DNA from: Nitrospirota bacterium
Lineage (GTDB): Bacteria; Nitrospirota; JACRHJ01
Length of the DNA: 55,085 nucleotides
Assembly (NCBI GenBank): GCA_016212105.1
Contig: JACRHJ010000050.1
Span: forward strand, 1-55,085
Direction: 5' to 3'
Position 1 is the stretch's first letter. Every line of letters begins with the position of its first letter. The position numbers and the translations under genes were made by a program. The notes beneath the pieces are model-generated. The model searched no databases, was not told the origin of the DNA, and saw only the letters and a program-made list of their open reading frames with translations. Shown piece by piece: positions 15,875 through 25,080 of the stretch.

Positions 15875-18826
15875 CTACCGTATCCTGCCGATCTCCTCCC
15901 CCTCTATTACGTTGATGCCCTGCCAGACCGTTATGTCTTCCAGTTCGCCGCTGACCGGCGCATAGACCGTCATCTCGCCGAGCGGCGTGCCGACAACTGC
16001 GACCGGCTCTCCACGCCCGACCTTGTCGCCTATCGCCTTGTACCACGAGAGCACCGTAAGCTCAGTAAACTCCATGTTGTCGTAAACGAGCGGCGCGACA
16101 ACGGCGGACATTGCGCCCGCGAGTTCCTCATAGGTCGGGGCCCCGGAGCTCGCAGTGACATCGATGGTAGCGACACCGGGCGACGTGCCCGCGCTGTAGA
16201 TGAAGTCGCATGCGCCCCTGAAATCCGTGACCGCTCCATCCACGGATACCATGCCCTGCTCCTGGCCGCCCCTCAACAGGAAGCCAACGGACACGCCCTC
16301 GGTCGGGTTATCGTTCACGTCGGCGACCTCCACCACCACCCTTGAGCTGCTGGCGCCGTCGGCCGGGATGGAGTCCGGGTAAGCCCTGACGTATATCTTA
16401 GCCGGGGCGTCCGCGAGCAGCGTGACGACCTTCACGGCCGACACACCCGTGGACGTCTCCGTGGCGGTAATGAGCGCCTTGCCGGCCTTTGTGCCCGCAA
16501 TATAGAACACCTGCGCCCGGCCGGACATGTCCGTCACACAGCTCGTCATCGTCAGGCTGCCGCCCGCGCCGCCCACTGAGAAGACGACAGTCTTGCCCTC
16601 TACCGGGACGCCGTCCTTAGTAAGCGTCGCTATTACGGCCGCACGGCTTACCCCGTCCGCCGTAAGTGTGTCCGGCACGGCCTCGACGACAAAGCCCTCG
16701 TAGACCCGGACGGGGTTGGCCGGGTCGGGCTCCATGACCACGTCGAGCTGGTAGGCCGCATCTTCCGGCGCGGACACAGCCGGGGCGCCAGCGGGGTCTT
16801 CCAGGGTTATGTTCACGGAGGACGTGAGGCTGGTCGTGATATAACCCATTCCGACGCTTCCTGTGATGAAGTCGCGGGCGACGAGCATCGCGGTCTTTGC
16901 CGCGAAGCCGGAGGTATACGTCGCGGTCACCTCGCCGCGTGTGTTCGTCAGGTCGTCGAAGTCCACCTCAAGACGGCCGGCGTCGGATGCCTGCGCCAGC
17001 CCGAAGGCCTCGTCCGGCGGCAAAGCCCCCACGCCGCCAGCGCCCACGACGCCAGTATAGCGGGGCGGGGCCTCGAGCAGCACCGAGATCCGCCGGTCGG
17101 CGACAGGCTCGCCGTCCGCGTCCGTGACCGTGAACGTCACCTTCGCCTGGCTCCTCGCGTCCGCCGGGAGCGAGGAGATCGACGTCTCGACCTTGATGTC
17201 CACGGTTGTGTCCACGACCACCGGCTCAGCGGCCTGCTCCGGCTCCGACACAGCCCCGGTGGGGCCTTCAAGGTAGCCCGTCAGGTATACCGCCGCGAGC
17301 GGGTCCGGGTTCATGCCGGCGCTGTCGCCCGGACGCACCGTATAACTACCGGTATATGTGCCGGGGCTGTCCGGCGCCTCGGTCATCGGCACCTTCCAGA
17401 TGCCCTCGCCCACGCTGAAGTACGCCTTGTTTCCCGGCTCCCCAGTCATCGTCACGGTGAACGTCCTGCCGGCTGTAAGCCGGCCAGACGGACCTGCCGC
17501 GGACCGTATGTCGTCCGATATGCCGTGAACCCGCGGCCTGTCGCCGGCGGCGGCCGCGGACCCGGCAGACCTTGGCGCGTCAACGGTTACGAACGTCCCG
17601 GAGTTCGCAAAACTGGCCGACCCATAGGAGTCGCGGAAACTCACTGCGACGCGCACCTTGAATACGCCGTCACCCTCCCGGACCGTATATCCGCCCCGGT
17701 ATACACCGGGCTCGGTCTCTGGCATCGATCCATCGCGGACTGCCGTACCGAGCGTAAACGCCGCCTTGCCGCCGGGCACAGTCCTCGCCGTCACGGTGAG
17801 CGTGTCGCCCGGCCTCAGCACCCTGCCGGACGAGTCCTCCTCAACTGACGCGATGCCGCGCCTGCCGCTGGATACCGGGACCGTCACCTTCAGGTTTGCG
17901 GAGTAGTCGATGACGTCGCCATTGGGGCCGGCTACCGCGAGGACGTAGTAGTACGTCTCGCCGGGTACCAAGTCCGTGTCTATGTATGCGGTCACGCCCC
18001 CGTATATGTTCGACGACAGCGGGGCCAGGCCCGCGAGGTCAATTATGCCGACGCTGTCCCTGTAGACGCTGTACCGGACGTCTTCGCCGTCCCGCCTCGG
18101 CCAGTTCAGCCCGACCCTGTCCGGCTCCACGATGCCGGCGTAAAGGCCGGAGAAGCCGGGCCTCGTCACGCCGGAAAAACTGAGCGTCGGGGGCGTCTCC
18201 GCGACCGCCCTGCCGCCTGCCTCGTCCATGACAGTGACCACGGCGCGTGCGTCGCCGAGCATCAGCCCGCCGGGCACCCTGAAAGAGCCACGGTACGTGC
18301 CGGGCTTTAGTTCCTCCATTCTTATCCCGTCCGCGGCGCCCGGTATGTCTACCGTCGCAGTAAGGCCGGGGTCGGCTTCGAGCATGAACACCGCCTCCTC
18401 GCCCATGTATGTGACCTTGCCGAGCGCGTCGGACGTGAAGAACTGTATCCTGGGAAGCCCTACCTGCTTCGTGCCCGGCGATGCGCCGGCCTTCATGCCG
18501 ACCGGCTGGGTCGGCCTGCTCTCGCCGCCGTCAGCGAATACCGTCGTCACCCTGTAGTAATAGACCGTCCCGTCCACGAGGCCCGCGTCGTCGAAGCCCG
18601 GCGTCTTCACCGGCGCGTCGCCCACCCTCTCGTAATGGCCGAGGATGCTCTTCGAGCGGTAGACGTTGTACCCGACCACGCTCGCCGCGTCCACGTCCTT
18701 GGGCGCCTGCCATGTAAGCCGGATGCCCGGCCCCGCGGCCGGCGCGGGCGTGGGCGCGGCCAGGGCCATGAACATTATGGCCGCAAGGAGCGGTAAAATA
18801 CCAAAACCGGAGGCTATGCGCTTCAT
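15875..18826 (-). CDS. Exported FN3/Ig-like multidomain protein with C-terminal lipoyl-like domain
   Basis: This 983-residue protein has a signal peptide (about 1-30). It continues with an FN3 domain (VVGYNVYRSKSILGHYERVG...VYYYRVTTV, about 30-110), Ig-like and FN3 repeats, three bacterial Ig-like (Big-1/invasin-type) repeats (about 560-900, motif ADGVSRAAVIATLTKDGVPV), and a final 75 residues. These residues (SWYKAIGDKVGRGEPVAVVG...MTVYAPVSGELEDI...VIEGEEIGRI) match the biotinyl/lipoyl hammerhead fold. The lysine that is lipoylated or biotinylated is replaced (GEMTV), so the domain is probably structural. The ATG at 18826 has GAGGT 7 bases upstream. It lies between a 16-motif cytochrome and the barrel gene and is probably surface-exposed or cytochrome-binding. 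Confidence 0.85.
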   Translation of the reverse strand: MKRIASGFGILPLLAAIMFMALAAPTPAPAAGPGIRLTWQAPKDVDAASVVGYNVYRSKSILGHYERVGDAPVKTPGFDDAGLVDGTVYYYRVTTVFADGGESRPTQPVGMKAGASPGTKQVGLPRIQFFTSDALGKVTYMGEEAVFMLEADPGLTATVDIPGAADGIRMEELKPGTYRGSFRVPGGLMLGDARAVVTVMDEAGGRAVAETPPTLSFSGVTRPGFSGLYAGIVEPDRVGLNWPRRDGEDVRYSVYRDSVGIIDLAGLAPLSSNIYGGVTAYIDTDLVPGETYYYVLAVAGPNGDVIDYSANLKVTVPVSSGRRGIASVEEDSSGRVLRPGDTLTVTARTVPGGKAAFTLGTAVRDGSMPETEPGVYRGGYTVREGDGVFKVRVAVSFRDSYGSASFANSGTFVTVDAPRSAGSAAAAGDRPRVHGISDDIRSAAGPSGRLTAGRTFTVTMTGEPGNKAYFSVGEGIWKVPMTEAPDSPGTYTGSYTVRPGDSAGMNPDPLAAVYLTGYLEGPTGAVSEPEQAAEPVVVDTTVDIKVETSISSLPADARSQAKVTFTVTDADGEPVADRRISVLLEAPPRYTGVVGAGGVGALPPDEAFGLAQASDAGRLEVDFDDLTNTRGEVTATYTSGFAAKTAMLVARDFITGSVGMGYITTSLTSSVNITLEDPAGAPAVSAPEDAAYQLDVVMEPDPANPVRVYEGFVVEAVPDTLTADGVSRAAVIATLTKDGVPVEGKTVVFSVGGAGGSLTMTSCVTDMSGRAQVFYIAGTKAGKALITATETSTGVSAVKVVTLLADAPAKIYVRAYPDSIPADGASSSRVVVEVADVNDNPTEGVSVGFLLRGGQEQGMVSVDGAVTDFRGACDFIYSAGTSPGVATIDVTASSGAPTYEELAGAMSAVVAPLVYDNMEFTELTVLSWYKAIGDKVGRGEPVAVVGTPLGEMTVYAPVSGELEDITVWQGINVIEGEEIGRIR

Positions 18827-18976
18827 GATGCTACCTCTGAAAAGCAACCGCAAAGGGCAACCGCGAAAGTCCCGCCTTCTTGTAAGAAGGCGGCCCAAGA
18901 ACTTTTTATTGGCCCAATGGCCTTAGCTTGTCGTCCCGACCGAAGTGGAGGGACCTGCTTTTCGCTTTTCAACAGA
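18827..18976. other. Gap with a hairpin before the FN3/Ig protein gene
   Basis: The minus strand has a perfect 10-bp hairpin CCGCCTTCTT/AAGAAGGCGG (centre 18885) upstream of two GCGGTTGCC-like direct copies and the GAGGT site of the next gene. It could be an attenuator or leader structure inside the operon. Confidence 0.4.
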
Positions 18977-21280
18977 CTACTGCAGCGGTACCGCCGTCAG
19001 CCCGATGGGTATGCCGAATATGGTGGACGGGTCCACCGGTTCCCGGTACCACTTCGTGCCCGCCGTGCCGTCCGCGTCCCCGTTCGCATGGCAGACATAG
19101 GTGCACCGTGTGGTGCTGTAAGCGTCGCTCCCGAGCCACATGTACGACGGGTTGACCGACTGGTTGACCAGAGCCGAGAAGACGCCGAGCGCGAAGTCGT
19201 CGTGCACCATTGCCTTCTGGTTCGTGCCGTGCGGGTTGTGGCAGCTCTCGCAGACCATGTACGAGTCTCCCGTGCCGTCCCCGTCCGAGTCGTAGAGCTT
19301 GTATCCTATCTCCGCGGTATCCCTCCGGGAGCTTCCGTAGTCGTCCATGTGGTTCCAGTGTATGTTGGTCGGGACGTCGTGCGTATACCCGGACCTGGTC
19401 GTGGAGTCCCAGTTGCCCGCGAACTTGCCGTCGTAGGTGGACATGTTCCTGAAGTTGGTCTTCCAGCCGCTGGTGCTGCCTATCGGCGTCGAGTGTACGT
19501 GCAGGGCCGAGGGCCTGCCCTCCGCCGGCATGCCGACGACGTTCGCCTCGGTGTGGCAGTAGTAGCACATCCCGACCCGCGCGCTGGAGTAGGCGCCGAG
19601 GAGCGGGACGTCGTTGTTGATGGAGAGCCTGTAGAACGCCTTGTAGTTGCCCGACGACGCCCTGTACCTGACCGACGTCCTGTTTATGTGGGCGGTGTTG
19701 TAGACGTGGCAGTCGCTGGCGCAGTCCATCCCGATGCCCGGGCTGCCGTGCCCGGAGACGTCGAAGCCGTATGATAGGGCGTCGCCGACGACGTCCGGCG
19801 CGGTCACGGAGACCCCGCCCGTGCCGGATACGGTGTTCACCGTGGAGGAGCCGTCGTGGCAGCCCTCGCACCATGCTACCGTGCCCCGGAATGCCGTACC
19901 GCCGCCCCAGTAGCCCTTTGCGTCCGCCGTGCCGCTGCCGTGGCAGGCGGCACACGCGGCCGTCGTGGACAGCGGCTGGCCGTCCTTGAAGTCCACGTCT
20001 CCGTCGACGTGGCCCGAGTGCCTTCCTGTGGAGGAGCTGGCCGGGTGGCAGTCGTCGCAGGCGGCCTTCGGACCCCATGTGTCGCCCAGGTGGACGCTGT
20101 GGTCCGCGAGCGTGGCCGAGGTTACGCCGTGGCAGGTCCCGCAGTCCCCGGTCGAGGCGTCGTCCCAGGCAGGCGTGTTCGACGTGACGCCGCCGGGGAA
20201 GTTGCCGTGACAGTAGGTGTTGGCGCACCCGAGCGTCCCGCCCGTCGTATTGCCCGCGCTGAACGTGTAGCCGCTGATGGGCGAGAAGCCGTCGAACCTG
20301 CCGCTGGTCGAGACTCCGAAGGCGGAGAAGTTGATGTCGATTACCATGTCGGCGTTTCCGCCGCTTCCCATACCCCTCGTGTGGCAGACGTCGCAGGCGT
20401 AGCCCGCGCCTCCCGCCGTGGTCAGCGTATGGAACGCGTGCTTGCCCGCGGTCGTGGCGCCGGTCGGCGGGTCGCCGGGGTTCGCGGAGCGCCCCACCAG
20501 CGTGGCAAAGCTCACCGGCGGGTCGCCGTGGCACGCGTCGCAGCCGGTGGCCGCGAAGCCTCCTGCGTGGCCGTGGCAGACACGGCAGTCCTTGCCGTCG
20601 TGGTGGTTCGGAGAGCCGGTGTTGTCGTGGTGCGTGGTCTGTGTGTGGCAGACCTCGCAGACCGCCTGGTACGGGTTCGTGTTCGTCCCCATCGAGCCCG
20701 CGCCGGTGAACGAGCTGAACACCACGGTCCTGCCGCCGCTGGACGGTGTGGTAATCGCCGGCCTTATCATGTAGAGGTTGTCCGCCCCGGGGCTGCCGTC
20801 CCAGGTCTGGTGCGGGTCGTGGCAGGTCGTGCACTGCACTACGAAGCTTCCGCGCTTGGTCGCGTAACCGGCCGCCTGCATCTCCCTGGTGGAATGCGTG
20901 GCCACCTTCATCGCCTTGAACCCTGTAACCTGCGACCACGCGGGCGAGGACGCGGTCCCGCCGTGGCAGTCAAGGCAGAGGTATATGCCCGGGTACTCTC
21001 CTCCCGCCGCCTGGTCGAGCGATGCCGTCTTCGCGGCAGCAAGTCCCCTGCCTCCGTCACCGGGAGCCTCTTTGTCGGGGCTCCAGAGCCTCTTCCCGGA
21101 ATAACCATGGGGCTTGTGGCAGGCTGAGCATGAGTTGTCCCCGAACCCATAGCCCACGACCTCGCTGATGTTGTGCCTGGACGCGGTTCCGCCGATGTCC
21201 GCGCGAGCGCCCGCGGCGAATGCCGCGATGGCCGCGAGCACCGCGAGAAACGGCAAGGCATGCCTGGCACAACGGTTCAT
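18977..21280 (-). CDS. Multiheme c-type cytochrome with 13 CXXCH plus CX4CH and two CX3CH
   Basis: This 767-residue protein has a signal peptide (about 1-27). I count 13 canonical CXXCH motifs, one CANTYCH (CX4CH) and two CX3CH motifs (CASDCH, CTYVCH), for up to 16 hemes. The segment GCANTYCHGN...PAWDDAS...CGTCHG matches the Geobacter-type CxxxxCH...CXXCH domain. The N-terminal CSACHKPHGYSGKRLW block resembles the first module of the two other large cytochromes in this locus. Such proteins carry electrons in the periplasm or outside the cell. The ATG at 21280 has CAGGAG upstream, and the gene follows the 14-heme gene by 15 bp. It is thus co-transcribed with the NHL protein and foldase genes. 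Confidence 0.93.
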   Translation of the reverse strand: MNRCARHALPFLAVLAAIAAFAAGARADIGGTASRHNISEVVGYGFGDNSCSACHKPHGYSGKRLWSPDKEAPGDGGRGLAAAKTASLDQAAGGEYPGIYLCLDCHGGTASSPAWSQVTGFKAMKVATHSTREMQAAGYATKRGSFVVQCTTCHDPHQTWDGSPGADNLYMIRPAITTPSSGGRTVVFSSFTGAGSMGTNTNPYQAVCEVCHTQTTHHDNTGSPNHHDGKDCRVCHGHAGGFAATGCDACHGDPPVSFATLVGRSANPGDPPTGATTAGKHAFHTLTTAGGAGYACDVCHTRGMGSGGNADMVIDINFSAFGVSTSGRFDGFSPISGYTFSAGNTTGGTLGCANTYCHGNFPGGVTSNTPAWDDASTGDCGTCHGVTSATLADHSVHLGDTWGPKAACDDCHPASSSTGRHSGHVDGDVDFKDGQPLSTTAACAACHGSGTADAKGYWGGGTAFRGTVAWCEGCHDGSSTVNTVSGTGGVSVTAPDVVGDALSYGFDVSGHGSPGIGMDCASDCHVYNTAHINRTSVRYRASSGNYKAFYRLSINNDVPLLGAYSSARVGMCYYCHTEANVVGMPAEGRPSALHVHSTPIGSTSGWKTNFRNMSTYDGKFAGNWDSTTRSGYTHDVPTNIHWNHMDDYGSSRRDTAEIGYKLYDSDGDGTGDSYMVCESCHNPHGTNQKAMVHDDFALGVFSALVNQSVNPSYMWLGSDAYSTTRCTYVCHANGDADGTAGTKWYREPVDPSTIFGIPIGLTAVPLQ

Positions 21281-21295
21281 CCGTGCTCCTGTCGG

Positions 21296-23452
21296 TCAAT
21301 AGTTTATATGGCACTTCTGGCAAAGTGGCGCGAACTCTATCTCTTCCCTCTTCCTTATCACATAGGGGTCCGGTACGGTCTGCTGTTCAGCCGGGACGAT
21401 GAACTTGTTCAGCTCGGTCTCGCGCAGAATATAGAACCCGCCCCTGCTGTCCGCCTCATGGGGCTTGTGACACGACTCGCAGTTTATATGGTTGTTGAAC
21501 GACAGGTTTATCGGCGCCAGAGGCCGCGTCTTCGAGCCGTCCGCCTCCATCATGGGATGCGTGAACCCTTCCCCGAACTGAGAATCTGGGTGGCTGTTTG
21601 GGGTGAGCCCGTGACAGCCGGTACAGAGGTACCTGTCCACCTTCTGCACGGTGCCCCTGTCCCCGCCTATCTCCTCGAGCCTGGTGTCGCTGTCCAGCCA
21701 CTCCTTGTAGCTGCCCGCGAGCGCGAGGAGGCCCGACGTAAGGTCGCCGGGCTGGTAGTTAGCCCCGACTATCGGCCCCATGTAAGGCGACTGGTCCGCG
21801 TCTCCCGCCGTGATGTTACCCACCTTGAAGGTGTGGCAGGAGCAGCAGTCCACCTCGACCCCGTCCGCCCCGCCGTAGCTGGACACCTGGTGCGAGTCCG
21901 GCCACTCGTCCTTCTTCAGCGGCGGGTACTGGTCCGCGTATCCCCTCTGCGTCCCGAAAATTACCCCGTCCACGTTGACCTTGTCTATCGTCTCGGCGGT
22001 CGGGTCCCCCATGAAATGCGTGGCCTTCTTCGTGTCGTCGGTCTGCCATGTCGGGTTGAACTTCTCGTGGCACATCGTGCATAGCGCGCAGACGCTGCCC
22101 TCCTTGCACTCAGCCGACTTGATCAGGAAGCAGTTGACGTTGTGCGCGCCGTGACAGCTCGAGCAGTACAGCCAGTTGGGTTTTGGAGATCCGTATGTAT
22201 AGCCCGCGGGAAAGCTGTCCGGGACCTTTACCTCCCTGGTCTTTGTGCCCTCCTTGCCCGAGCTGACCTCCGATACGCCCTTCGTGAGGTCGCCCGTGAC
22301 ATGGTGCTGGAACGGCACGCTGTGGCACTCCTCGCAGAACGTCTCGGAGTTGACAAGCGGCCTCAGTATCGGGCTTTCCTTCATCGCCCTGTGGGACTTG
22401 TGGCAGGTCGTGCAGAGCACCTCGCCGCCCACGCCGAACTGCCAGCCCGGCGGCTGGACTATCTCCACGACCCGGCCTATGCCGTTTCTCTGGTCGTTGT
22501 CCGCAGGGTGATAGAACTCGGTCCCGCCGGGGTTCGGGAACGGAGGCTCCGGCAGCCCGTCGTACCTCTCACCCCTGTGGCAGCCCTCGCAGAACTCGTT
22601 GGCGCTCTGGAGCACAGGGTCCATGCTGAGCAGGTTTTCAGAGACCGGGCCGATGCCCTCCTTGCCGTGAACGCTGTGGCATGTGGTGCATTCTATCAGC
22701 CCCTGATCGCCCTCGGAGAGCTTGCCGCCGAGAGTCCAGTGCACGTCCAAAGTGTACTTCCCGTCCTCGGACGGGTACTCGTCTGGCAGGACCGTCCTGA
22801 AGTCGTCCACAACGTCTATCGGCGTAGAGCCTTCGGTCTCGTCTGCGGGCAGCTTATGGACCGGGTGGGTACCCTCGACGTTGTTGACGCCGTATCCGGA
22901 GTTCTCCCTGTCCTTGTGGCATTCCAGGCATATCTCGGTTATCGGCTTCCTGATGAAAGGCCTGTTCGTGTTGTCGTGTGGGTTGTGGCAGGTGCTGCAC
23001 TCCATGCTCTCCTCATCGTTCCCCTCGGCGTAAGGCAGGCCGGACCCGGCCGCGTCGTCGCCCTCCGGGAGCCTTGGGAGCTTCAGTCCGTGGCTCAGCG
23101 GGTGGAATGCCGTCCTGGACGCGTCGACGTAGGGGGAAACGATGGCCACACCGTCATGGCAGGAGTAGCAAAGAGGCCCCACCTTGCCCCAGCCCTTGAG
23201 GGAGGGAGGCGCGGTCGCCCACAGCCTCGCCCCCTTGGCCTTGTGCGGCACGTGGCAGAAGTTGCAGACGTTCTTCTTCTCGTCCTTCTTCTCGCTCGCG
23301 GCCTCCTGGGACTCCAGGTCCTCTTCCTCGCGGGAAAGGGTGTACCTCTGTGCCGATATGTCGTGGGGCGAGCCCACTATGCCCGCGACGGCGCGCCCGG
23401 CGAACAGTGCGGCGGCGGCCAGCGCGAACATTATTGCAAAAGACTTTCTCAC
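21296..23452 (-). CDS. 14-heme c-type cytochrome
   Basis: This 718-residue exported protein has a signal peptide (about 1-23) and 14 CXXCH motifs, from CNFCHVPH near residue 60 to CQKCH at the C-terminus. Several are of the CxxCHxPH type found in extracellular and periplasmic multiheme cytochromes. A lysine/glutamate-rich segment (about 40-58) precedes heme 1, and a longer heme-poor stretch lies near residues 190-240. The start is a GTG at 23452 that overlaps the TAG stop of the NHL gene by one base, so translation is coupled. The N-terminal pattern GSPHDIS..C..CH.PH.AKG..LWA is shared with the 875-residue cytochrome at 29121-31748, so the two are paralogues. Confidence 0.93.
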   Translation of the reverse strand: MRKSFAIMFALAAAALFAGRAVAGIVGSPHDISAQRYTLSREEEDLESQEAASEKKDEKKNVCNFCHVPHKAKGARLWATAPPSLKGWGKVGPLCYSCHDGVAIVSPYVDASRTAFHPLSHGLKLPRLPEGDDAAGSGLPYAEGNDEESMECSTCHNPHDNTNRPFIRKPITEICLECHKDRENSGYGVNNVEGTHPVHKLPADETEGSTPIDVVDDFRTVLPDEYPSEDGKYTLDVHWTLGGKLSEGDQGLIECTTCHSVHGKEGIGPVSENLLSMDPVLQSANEFCEGCHRGERYDGLPEPPFPNPGGTEFYHPADNDQRNGIGRVVEIVQPPGWQFGVGGEVLCTTCHKSHRAMKESPILRPLVNSETFCEECHSVPFQHHVTGDLTKGVSEVSSGKEGTKTREVKVPDSFPAGYTYGSPKPNWLYCSSCHGAHNVNCFLIKSAECKEGSVCALCTMCHEKFNPTWQTDDTKKATHFMGDPTAETIDKVNVDGVIFGTQRGYADQYPPLKKDEWPDSHQVSSYGGADGVEVDCCSCHTFKVGNITAGDADQSPYMGPIVGANYQPGDLTSGLLALAGSYKEWLDSDTRLEEIGGDRGTVQKVDRYLCTGCHGLTPNSHPDSQFGEGFTHPMMEADGSKTRPLAPINLSFNNHINCESCHKPHEADSRGGFYILRETELNKFIVPAEQQTVPDPYVIRKREEIEFAPLCQKCHINY

Positions 23453-25056
23453 TACTCCCCAACCTGCCTTATCTGTACCCTGTTGACAAGTTTTTCGACG
23501 ATATATATCCTCTTCTTCTTGTCCATGACGATGCCGTTAGGTGTACCGAGGTCTATCTGGTTCCCCCTCTCGTCGCCGAGAATGAAGATGAACCGTCCCA
23601 TGTCGTCGAAGGCCTGTATGACGTTCGACATCGAGTCAGCTACATATATCCTGCCGTCGTCTCCAATGAATATCCCCTTTGGACGGCCGAAGCTGCCGAC
23701 TATGTTGCCGTAGTCGCCGAACGTCCAGAGGAAGTTGCCGTCCTTGTCGAATATCTGGACGCGGGCGTTCAGGCAGTCGACGACGTACAGGTCGCCACCA
23801 GGCCCAAAATCGGCGAACGTCGGCCCCTGGAACCGGCCGTATTCCTTGCCCTTGCCTCCGAAGGTCTTGATGTAACGGCCGTTGGGCGAATAGACCTCTA
23901 TGCAGTTGTTGTAGTTGTCGAGCAGGTAGATGGTCCCGTCCGGAGACACTACCGGCTTCACCACGCCGAACTCCGTGACAGGCTCCTTGAGGCCGAGGTC
24001 TTCGGCGATGGCCTTGCCGTCTTCTGACATCTTCTTGGTGAGGAGCAGCCGCCCGTCAGGGTCGAACTTCTGGATGCGCCCGGAGTACGCGTCCACGCCG
24101 TAGACGGCCCCACTGTCGTCGACGTCCAGTCCCAGGAGGTTGACGAACTTACCCTCCTCGTCGCCCTGCCCCCCGAGCACCCGGACAAACTCGCCGGACG
24201 GCTTGAACACCTGGATGGAACACGTGCCCGAGTCTGACACGTACAGGTTCCCGTCCGGCCCTATGACGATGTCCGTCGGCGAGAACAGGGGCTTGTCCTG
24301 ATAGCCCTTGACGATATAGCCTATTACCCTGGTCGGCTTGGCTATCAGCTTGTCCGGCACCTCCGGCGCCGGCCCTCCCCTGGGCCCAACCGGGGCCGTA
24401 ACGGAAGCGGGTGCAAGCCTGAACACGACCTCCCTGACCTCGCTGAACGGCGTCTCCCGGAACTCCTTGTCCAGGGCTGTCAGGGCGTAGTAGTAGGTCT
24501 CGCCCTCCCTGACGTCCGTGTCGGTCAGGGTCGAGTCCTGGGTTGAGCCGACCAGCTGGAAACCCTTGTCCTTCTCCCTGCTCTTGTAGACGTTGTATGC
24601 GAGCGCGTTAGAGGACGGCGACGGCACCCATGCGAGGCTGACCCGCTTCTCCTCGACAAGCGCCCCGACCCACGCCGGAGGCGTCACCGGCAGGCCTGCC
24701 CCGGTAAGGGGCACCTTGATATAACGCTCATCGGAAAACGGGGACTCAGAGTCGTCGAACGCCACCGTCTTAAGGACATAGTAGTACGTCTCGCCTGGCT
24801 TCACGCCGGCGTCGATGAAGGACACGTCGGTGGTGGTGGCGGCAAGCTCGTACCCCTGCCCGCTCGTGACCGTGCGGTAGAGCTTGTACCTGGCCGCGTC
24901 CTTGACGCGGGTCCATTTGAGGCCCACCTTGCCCGCCGTGGTGTAGATGCCCACCCAGCCAGGCGGCTGCATGGTCGCCTGGGCAGAAGACGGCAAGGCC
25001 GGCGTCGCCGCGGCCATCAGCGCCAGGAAACCAATAACCAGAAGCCTCTTTAACAT
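23452..25056 (-). CDS. Exported NHL-repeat protein with two FN3 domains
   Basis: This 534-residue protein has a Sec signal peptide (about 1-28). Two fibronectin type III domains follow (about 30-115 and 120-215), with the motifs ETYYYVLKTVAF and ETYYYALTALDK. A beta-propeller of about six NHL repeats comes last (about 245-534; units like FSPTDIVIGPDGNLYVSDSGTCSIQVF). There is no lipobox or membrane anchor, so it is periplasmic or secreted. The ATG at 25056 is preferred; a GTG at 25065 is possible. Its stop overlaps the GTG start of the 14-heme gene. This coupling implies a stoichiometric partner or assembly factor of that cytochrome, though no biochemical role is established by sequence. Confidence 0.88.
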   Translation of the reverse strand: MLKRLLVIGFLALMAAATPALPSSAQATMQPPGWVGIYTTAGKVGLKWTRVKDAARYKLYRTVTSGQGYELAATTTDVSFIDAGVKPGETYYYVLKTVAFDDSESPFSDERYIKVPLTGAGLPVTPPAWVGALVEEKRVSLAWVPSPSSNALAYNVYKSREKDKGFQLVGSTQDSTLTDTDVREGETYYYALTALDKEFRETPFSEVREVVFRLAPASVTAPVGPRGGPAPEVPDKLIAKPTRVIGYIVKGYQDKPLFSPTDIVIGPDGNLYVSDSGTCSIQVFKPSGEFVRVLGGQGDEEGKFVNLLGLDVDDSGAVYGVDAYSGRIQKFDPDGRLLLTKKMSEDGKAIAEDLGLKEPVTEFGVVKPVVSPDGTIYLLDNYNNCIEVYSPNGRYIKTFGGKGKEYGRFQGPTFADFGPGGDLYVVDCLNARVQIFDKDGNFLWTFGDYGNIVGSFGRPKGIFIGDDGRIYVADSMSNVIQAFDDMGRFIFILGDERGNQIDLGTPNGIVMDKKKRIYIVEKLVNRVQIRQVGE

Positions 25057-25080
25057 CGTCGGCACCGCCAGTACACCCCG

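Noticed and set aside
18827..18976. Cyclic di-GMP (GEMM) riboswitch before the FN3/Ig gene
   Set aside because: A hairpin is present but the conserved GEMM core sequence is not.
18969..20939. 656-residue minus-strand ORF overlapping the 16-motif cytochrome gene
   Set aside because: Another frame of the same gene; Arg/Gly-rich and without heme motifs.
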